Virus record (IMG/VR): IMGVR_UViG_3300017735_000112
Coordinates: 1-22,702 of that record
Strand: one strand, 5' to 3'
DNA: 22,702 nt
DNA from: a virus
This document shows positions 19,306 through 22,702 of the stretch, piece after piece. Each line of letters opens with the position of its first letter. The first letter of the stretch is position 1. Both the position numbers and the translations under genes were made by a program. The notes below the pieces were generated by a model. The model ran no database searches, was not told the origin of the DNA, and saw only the letters and a list, made by a program, of their open reading frames with translations.

Positions 19306-20137
19306 ATTGAATTTTCGATGATGATTTCAAAGCAAAAGAAAAGCCTTCTTCTAAATCTGTTGAATACACTCCAAAAGAAATTGACTTATCTCCTGATTCT
19401 GAGGAAGAGATATTTGTTAATTTTTCAAACAACTCTTCATCGTCTTCTATTCTTATACGATTGACTCCAAAGAAATATTCAATTTGATTAACATCTTTCA
19501 TCTCAAAGCAATCTATAGACTGAGATTCATTAATATCTACAACACTAATGGTTCCTACTCTAGAACTGATGTATCTATCTCTAAATGTATCAAACACTGG
19601 ATCTGAATTAATGTATATGTTATACCAATGTATTGACGTTGCAAGTAGTTTGTTGATCTTAGGGTAGAAACTCAAAATAGATGTCTTCCCAACTATGTCA
19701 GACATAGAGTTATTGTTAAATATAAACATTCTTTCAAACACACCTGATCTAGTATACTCCTGAAGAATGTGAAAATGTGCTCTATTTCTCATTATTGATT
19801 TCTTGTCTAGTGTAGATGAGTCTGGCTTGACATATACAATATTAATTTTCTTTTCTGTAAGTTCTTTCAAGATCCAAAGAGAACAAGCAGATACTTTTCC
19901 CGATCCGCAGACAATAAAATATACTTCCTCATCATCATCTAGCGAGCCTATGAGTTTTGTTAAATCTATTGGATTTGCATCATAGAGTTCTGCTGATTGC
20001 TGTGAAGGTATATAAAAACAATTCTTCTTTCTCTTATACTTATCCTCTGAGTCTAGTAAAAAGACTTTATACTGAGGATATTCTTTAAATAGTTCTGCTA
20101 TCTTACATCCTGCTTTTCCTAATCCTATTATATTCAT
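19298..20137 (-). CDS. divergent tubulin/FtsZ-fold protein
   Basis: A 279-residue protein whose first 150 residues follow the order of FtsZ/tubulin nucleotide loops. GLGKAGCKI (5-13) is like the first glycine loop, with LLDSE (27-31) at the second. VCGSGKVSAC (76-85) takes the place of the GGGTGTG signature. VKPDS (103-107) follows the next strand, then RNRAHFHILQEYTRSG with FIFNNNSM (138-145), where FtsZ has the loop-helix and N-D/N-x-L segment. The signature loop is degenerate (one G-S-G rather than GGGTG(S/T)G), so GTP binding or hydrolysis may be altered. The C-terminal half is not recognised and is shorter than in FtsZ. It may be a phage cytoskeletal or nucleotide-binding regulator; homology is inferred from motif order, not from a search. 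The ribosome site is AAGGAG. Confidence 0.5.
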   Translation of the reverse strand: MNIIGLGKAGCKIAELFKEYPQYKVFLLDSEDKYKRKKNCFYIPSQQSAELYDANPIDLTKLIGSLDDDEEVYFIVCGSGKVSACSLWILKELTEKKINIVYVKPDSSTLDKKSIMRNRAHFHILQEYTRSGVFERMFIFNNNSMSDIVGKTSILSFYPKINKLLATSIHWYNIYINSDPVFDTFRDRYISSRVGTISVVDINESQSIDCFEMKDVNQIEYFFGVNRIRIEDDEELFEKLTNISSSESGDKSISFGVYSTDLEEGFSFALKSSSKIQSE

Positions 20138-20256
20138 TTTAGTTCTTATCTCCTTATTTCTAATTGTTTTAGTTTATTTATAATATATTTTACTTAATAT
20201 TATTATATTATAATCATTTTATTTTATTATTATAATATATTTTATATAATATTATA
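20138..20256. other. nearly pure A/T intergenic tract
   Basis: Of the 120 bases from 20161 to 20280 only four are G or C, and 20216-20288 contains none, so the tract runs into the last codons of the polymerase gene. It includes two imperfect copies of a ~45-base unit beginning TATAATATATTTTA (minus-strand equivalent also AT-only). It could be an unwinding element at a replication origin, or a regulatory leader for the tubulin-like gene. Confidence 0.6.
20175..20182 (-). promoter_or_regulatory. possible T4-type late promoter octamer
   Basis: TATAAATA, the T4 late-promoter consensus, lies on the minus strand 37 bases before the ATG of the tubulin-like gene. It is inside A/T-only sequence, so chance occurrence is likely. 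Confidence 0.25.
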
Positions 20257-21438
20257 TTATATATTAATTTTATTTAAATTATATAAATCCTTTCCTGCTG
20301 AAACAGTAGCAACAAATCTGCCCAATTTGGTGTTTCTGAATTCTTCAATAATCGGCTTTATAAGTTCCTTATCTTCGGAAGCAAAGTCCAAGATGACGCT
20401 GTCGTGAAGTGTGAACGCTATGTAACTCTTTCTGCCCTTCAAGAGTTCATAGATCGCCACCATTCTTTCTAGCACCAAGTCTGCACATGTACTTTGAATA
20501 AGGTAGTTTAAAGCATGATAATCATCACATTGTATTTTTCTTTTGAATATATTCTCAACTGAACCGTATATATAATATCTGCCCAATATTAAATCTCTAT
20601 CATACTGCCCACTAGAGACTGTATCGTCTGAATTAGGATTATACAACCAAGCAAAGAATCTTTTCTTCGCTTCGTCTCTAGTACTATGATAGAGATTTTT
20701 TGCGTTATAGTCGTGTATATCTTCGTCTGGCTGATCTAATCCGAGTAGAGCAAGTACGACTCTTGCCTCTGCTGCATTGTAATCTAACTCAATAAAGAAA
20801 TCATTGTTAGGCTTTATACAAGCCCTGTATTCTTTCTTCATGTTCATTAGAGGTAGCGAATCACCTGAAAGGCTTAGTCTGCCCGTCTTAGAGCCGAATA
20901 AGTTATAGTCACAGTACGCATCTCTACTTGTAAATTTCTTGTAAAGAAGTTTTGCTTTTGGTTCAGTCCAAAAGTCTTGTAATACTTTTGTATCTAGGTT
21001 GACTTTTCGATACTTGATGTCTGATAATACTTGCTGCACTTGCAACAAATGATCATAGTTTTCTGGACGGGTGTACTTGTCGAATATCCAATTGCAAATT
21101 TGATTACGGATATTGCAATACTCCTTAAGAAATCTTTCTGGTGTCAAGTCAAAAAAGCAATTTTCAACTAGATTAACCTTTGCTAAGTGGTTTGAGCGAA
21201 TGAAAGCCTTAAGTCTATTTGTGATCCTTTCCCAATCTTTCAAAAGATGAGATGGGCACACATCACTAAGGCTTTTTCCATTGACGTAAAGTTGAGCGTA
21301 TTCGATAGGCATTCCATATAAAAAGTTTGAGTAACCCCAAGTCTTAGATAAGCCTTCCGGTATATCGTTGAAATGAAGTTCGCCATTGGAATACACACCG
21401 ACACACTCTGATTTATCGTCGAGTGTTTGGAATAGCAT
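20257..21438 (-). CDS. family A DNA polymerase, polymerase domain only
   Basis: A 393-residue PolI/T7-type DNA polymerase core. GSKTGRLSLSGDSLPLMNM (182-200) matches the conserved TGRLSS...NLQNIP region. Motif A is IELDYNAAEAR (216-226, catalytic D219), motif B is RDEAKKRFFAWLYN (254-267; R-x3-K-x7-Y, with Asn for the usual Gly), LNYLIQSTCADL matches QGTAAD, and motif C is TLHDSV (H345, D346), with Ser replacing the usual Glu after the catalytic Asp. No 3'-5' or 5'-3' exonuclease domain is present; the 5' nuclease is a separate gene at 14882. The ribosome site AGGAGAA is complementary to the promoter spacer. Gap filling, repair or primer-strand replacement is plausible beside the DnaE-type enzyme. 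Confidence 0.88.
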   Translation of the reverse strand: MLFQTLDDKSECVGVYSNGELHFNDIPEGLSKTWGYSNFLYGMPIEYAQLYVNGKSLSDVCPSHLLKDWERITNRLKAFIRSNHLAKVNLVENCFFDLTPERFLKEYCNIRNQICNWIFDKYTRPENYDHLLQVQQVLSDIKYRKVNLDTKVLQDFWTEPKAKLLYKKFTSRDAYCDYNLFGSKTGRLSLSGDSLPLMNMKKEYRACIKPNNDFFIELDYNAAEARVVLALLGLDQPDEDIHDYNAKNLYHSTRDEAKKRFFAWLYNPNSDDTVSSGQYDRDLILGRYYIYGSVENIFKRKIQCDDYHALNYLIQSTCADLVLERMVAIYELLKGRKSYIAFTLHDSVILDFASEDKELIKPIIEEFRNTKLGRFVATVSAGKDLYNLNKINI

Positions 21439-21441
21439 ATT

Positions 21442-21497
21442 TTCTCCTATAATTTGATTGTAAATGTGCTATTCTTATACGTTTGATGGGTGGAGAA
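21442..21497 (-). promoter_or_regulatory. anti-ribosome-site pair before the family A polymerase
   Basis: The ribosome site GGAGAA (21447-21442) is complementary to TTCTCC (21497-21492) in the promoter spacer, six base pairs, with further A/T pairs possible outside. It is weaker than at dnaE. Confidence 0.4.
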
Positions 21498-22702
21498 TAT
21501 TCTATAATTTTCTTCTTTTTTGGTTCGAACCCCATAATTTGCGCCATCACCGACGATCAGACATGTTTTGTCATGAATATGATGTAGGCACTCTGTCAAT
21601 CCATAATGCTGAAATACTTCATATGCCTCTTCGACAGACAAATCAAAGTATTCTTGATTCCATTCTTTTTTGGCTTCTTTTGCTCTAATATAGTAATACA
21701 ACTCTATCAGTTTTCTGTCCGTAAAGTCAGTATCAGTTCTTTTCTTTCTATATGTCAGTTTGGACTTAGAGCCTTGTCCACATATCTTTGTCTCTGTATA
21801 GTAAGGGAATGAACTTAAGTAACTGTCATAAAAAGATAACATATATTTTCTAAGTGCGCTAATTTCAAAGAAGTGAGTTTGATAATAACACTTATCAAAC
21901 ATATCTTGAAGGTTTTTATAACCTTTCTCGTTCATTCTATGCTGCATTTGCGGCGATTCTAAATCTGCAACAAATCTCCATGGAGCATTTTTATCTACCA
22001 TGAATCCATATGCATTTGCAATTTTCTGTATTTGCAAAAAATGTTCGTCTAAGATATATGAAGTATACTTCTTTTTATCGTCATCGTGTTTTGCTGTTGA
22101 TATCTCAAAAACTAGCCCACTCATTGCTGGACTTGCAGCACGTCGTAACTGAAGATTGCTTCTTGTCATTGGGAATACAGGCAAAAACACATCTAAAAAC
22201 AAAGTAAACTCTTTTATGTAGTCTCTATAGTTCTTGATCTTGTTAGAACCTTGCTTGGCATACTTTTTTATAAACCCTTGAAATATAGATTCCATTGTCT
22301 TATGGTGATCTGATAAACTATCAGTCCATCCGGTTTTCACCACAAATGAGTAATATGTGCTTTTTTTCTTTAATTTCTTTATCTCTTTCATCCTGTTAAT
22401 CTTGTCTAGCATATCTGTCAGAGCCTCACAAACGAAATCTAAGAGCAGTACATCATCTGTTCCGGGTACAAGTCTAAGAAACTTGTTAGAAGGATACACA
22501 GGGCGATTATGGGTGTCTATACGTCCATATAGAATCTTATCATGTATGAAGTCAATTGATTGAAATTCAGGAAAAATATTTCTTGATTCTCCTTGGTACT
22601 CTGACATATCATCAATAGCATCTCCACTGATTGTATCTTGAGAGCCGGCAGCGAATCCTTTAGGAAATGCATGTTCAAAATAATACCTCTTGTTGTGATA
22701 AA
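21447..22702 (-). CDS. large unrecognised phage protein, 5' end beyond window
   Basis: At least 418 residues are visible. An internal ATG at 22607 would give 386 residues, but the frame stays open without a stop to base 22702, reading YYFEHAFPKGFAAGSQ and on into that ATG. No ribosome site stands before 22607 (the upstream bases are GATGCTATTGATGAT). So the gene very likely begins outside the window. The sequence is rich in Lys, Tyr and Phe. It contains MTRSNLQLRRAASPAMSGLV, then KIANAYGFMVDKNAPWRFVA with DLESPQM, a Cys/Tyr/His-rich middle and VGDGANYGVRTKKEENY near the end. I recall similar RSN..SP..SGL..GFMVDKNAPWR proteins from marine phages without a known role, but cannot confirm it. It is not a recognisable polymerase exonuclease domain despite its position upstream of the polymerase. 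Confidence 0.7.
   Translation of the reverse strand, partial: YHNKRYYFEHAFPKGFAAGSQDTISGDAIDDMSEYQGESRNIFPEFQSIDFIHDKILYGRIDTHNRPVYPSNKFLRLVPGTDDVLLLDFVCEALTDMLDKINRMKEIKKLKKKSTYYSFVVKTGWTDSLSDHHKTMESIFQGFIKKYAKQGSNKIKNYRDYIKEFTLFLDVFLPVFPMTRSNLQLRRAASPAMSGLVFEISTAKHDDDKKKYTSYILDEHFLQIQKIANAYGFMVDKNAPWRFVADLESPQMQHRMNEKGYKNLQDMFDKCYYQTHFFEISALRKYMLSFYDSYLSSFPYYTETKICGQGSKSKLTYRKKRTDTDFTDRKLIELYYYIRAKEAKKEWNQEYFDLSVEEAYEVFQHYGLTECLHHIHDKTCLIVGDGANYGVRTKKEENYRIFSTHQTYKNSTFTIKL
21474..21504 (-). promoter_or_regulatory. promoter of the family A polymerase (copy 10)
   Basis: -35 TAGAAT (21504-21499), 19-base spacer ending ATCAAACG, and -10 TATAAG (21479-21474). It lies entirely inside the last codons of the upstream gene, the only copy placed this way. 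Leader is about 29 bases. Confidence 0.65.

Noticed and set aside
1-22702. tRNA or rRNA genes
   Set aside because: Intergenic gaps are all shorter than about 160 bases and none shows a cloverleaf or the conserved T-loop sequence.

Overview
This window looks like the early/replication region of a large tailed DNA phage with myovirus (T4-superfamily-like) traits. It was probably recovered from an aquatic or marine source and most likely infects a Gram-negative host; source and host are inferences. The evidence is a dense set of phage-type replication and nucleotide genes, almost all on the minus strand. Many of these genes overlap by 4 bases (ATGA, GTGA, TTGA), intergenic space is minimal, and I saw no tRNA, rRNA, insertion sequence or CRISPR.

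Layout, read on the minus strand from right to left. 22702-20257: an unrecognised large protein open at the window edge, then a polymerase-domain-only family A DNA polymerase. 20256-18815: a nearly pure A/T spacer, a divergent tubulin/FtsZ-like protein, a small SH3/WYL_2-like protein and a 47-residue protein. 18808-16299: a gp32-like single-strand DNA binding protein, a Gly/Ser-rich 53-residue protein framed by hairpins, a UvsX/RecA-like recombinase and a strong terminator. 16264-13464: a small protein with a shared leader, a 5'-3' exonuclease and a DnaB-like helicase. 13461-8859: B12-dependent ribonucleotide reductase, GroES-like co-chaperonin, ThyX and two unknown proteins coupled to it. 8796-7950: two more leader proteins. 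7871-4404: a DnaE-type (family C) DNA polymerase. 4394-2367: small proteins, an orphan DNA methyltransferase and a zinc-finger/GIY-YIG endonuclease. 1320-1: a chain of small proteins, an HAD phosphatase and dUTPase (cut by the window edge). The only plus-strand gene, 1441-2373, encodes a VWA-domain lipoprotein that looks like cargo.

Two regulatory or processing systems stand out. First, ten copies of one promoter, TTGAAT-N19-TATAAT with a conserved TCAAACG just before the -10 box, precede the replication genes. In about half of them the spacer contains an anti-Shine-Dalgarno sequence that would hide the downstream ribosome site only in read-through mRNA. Second, three otherwise unrelated small proteins share the N-terminal leader MKV(T/S)KSYI(K/R)QL(V/I)KE(E/Q)L and each has an LxE tripeptide at its end. 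This looks like a T4-type capsid-targeting sequence cut by a prohead protease, which would make these proteins packaged internal head proteins.

Together the genes make dNTPs (RNR, ThyX, dUTPase), replicate DNA (two unrelated polymerases, helicase, SSB, flap/RNA-primer exonuclease), recombine it (UvsX) and modify it (methyltransferase).
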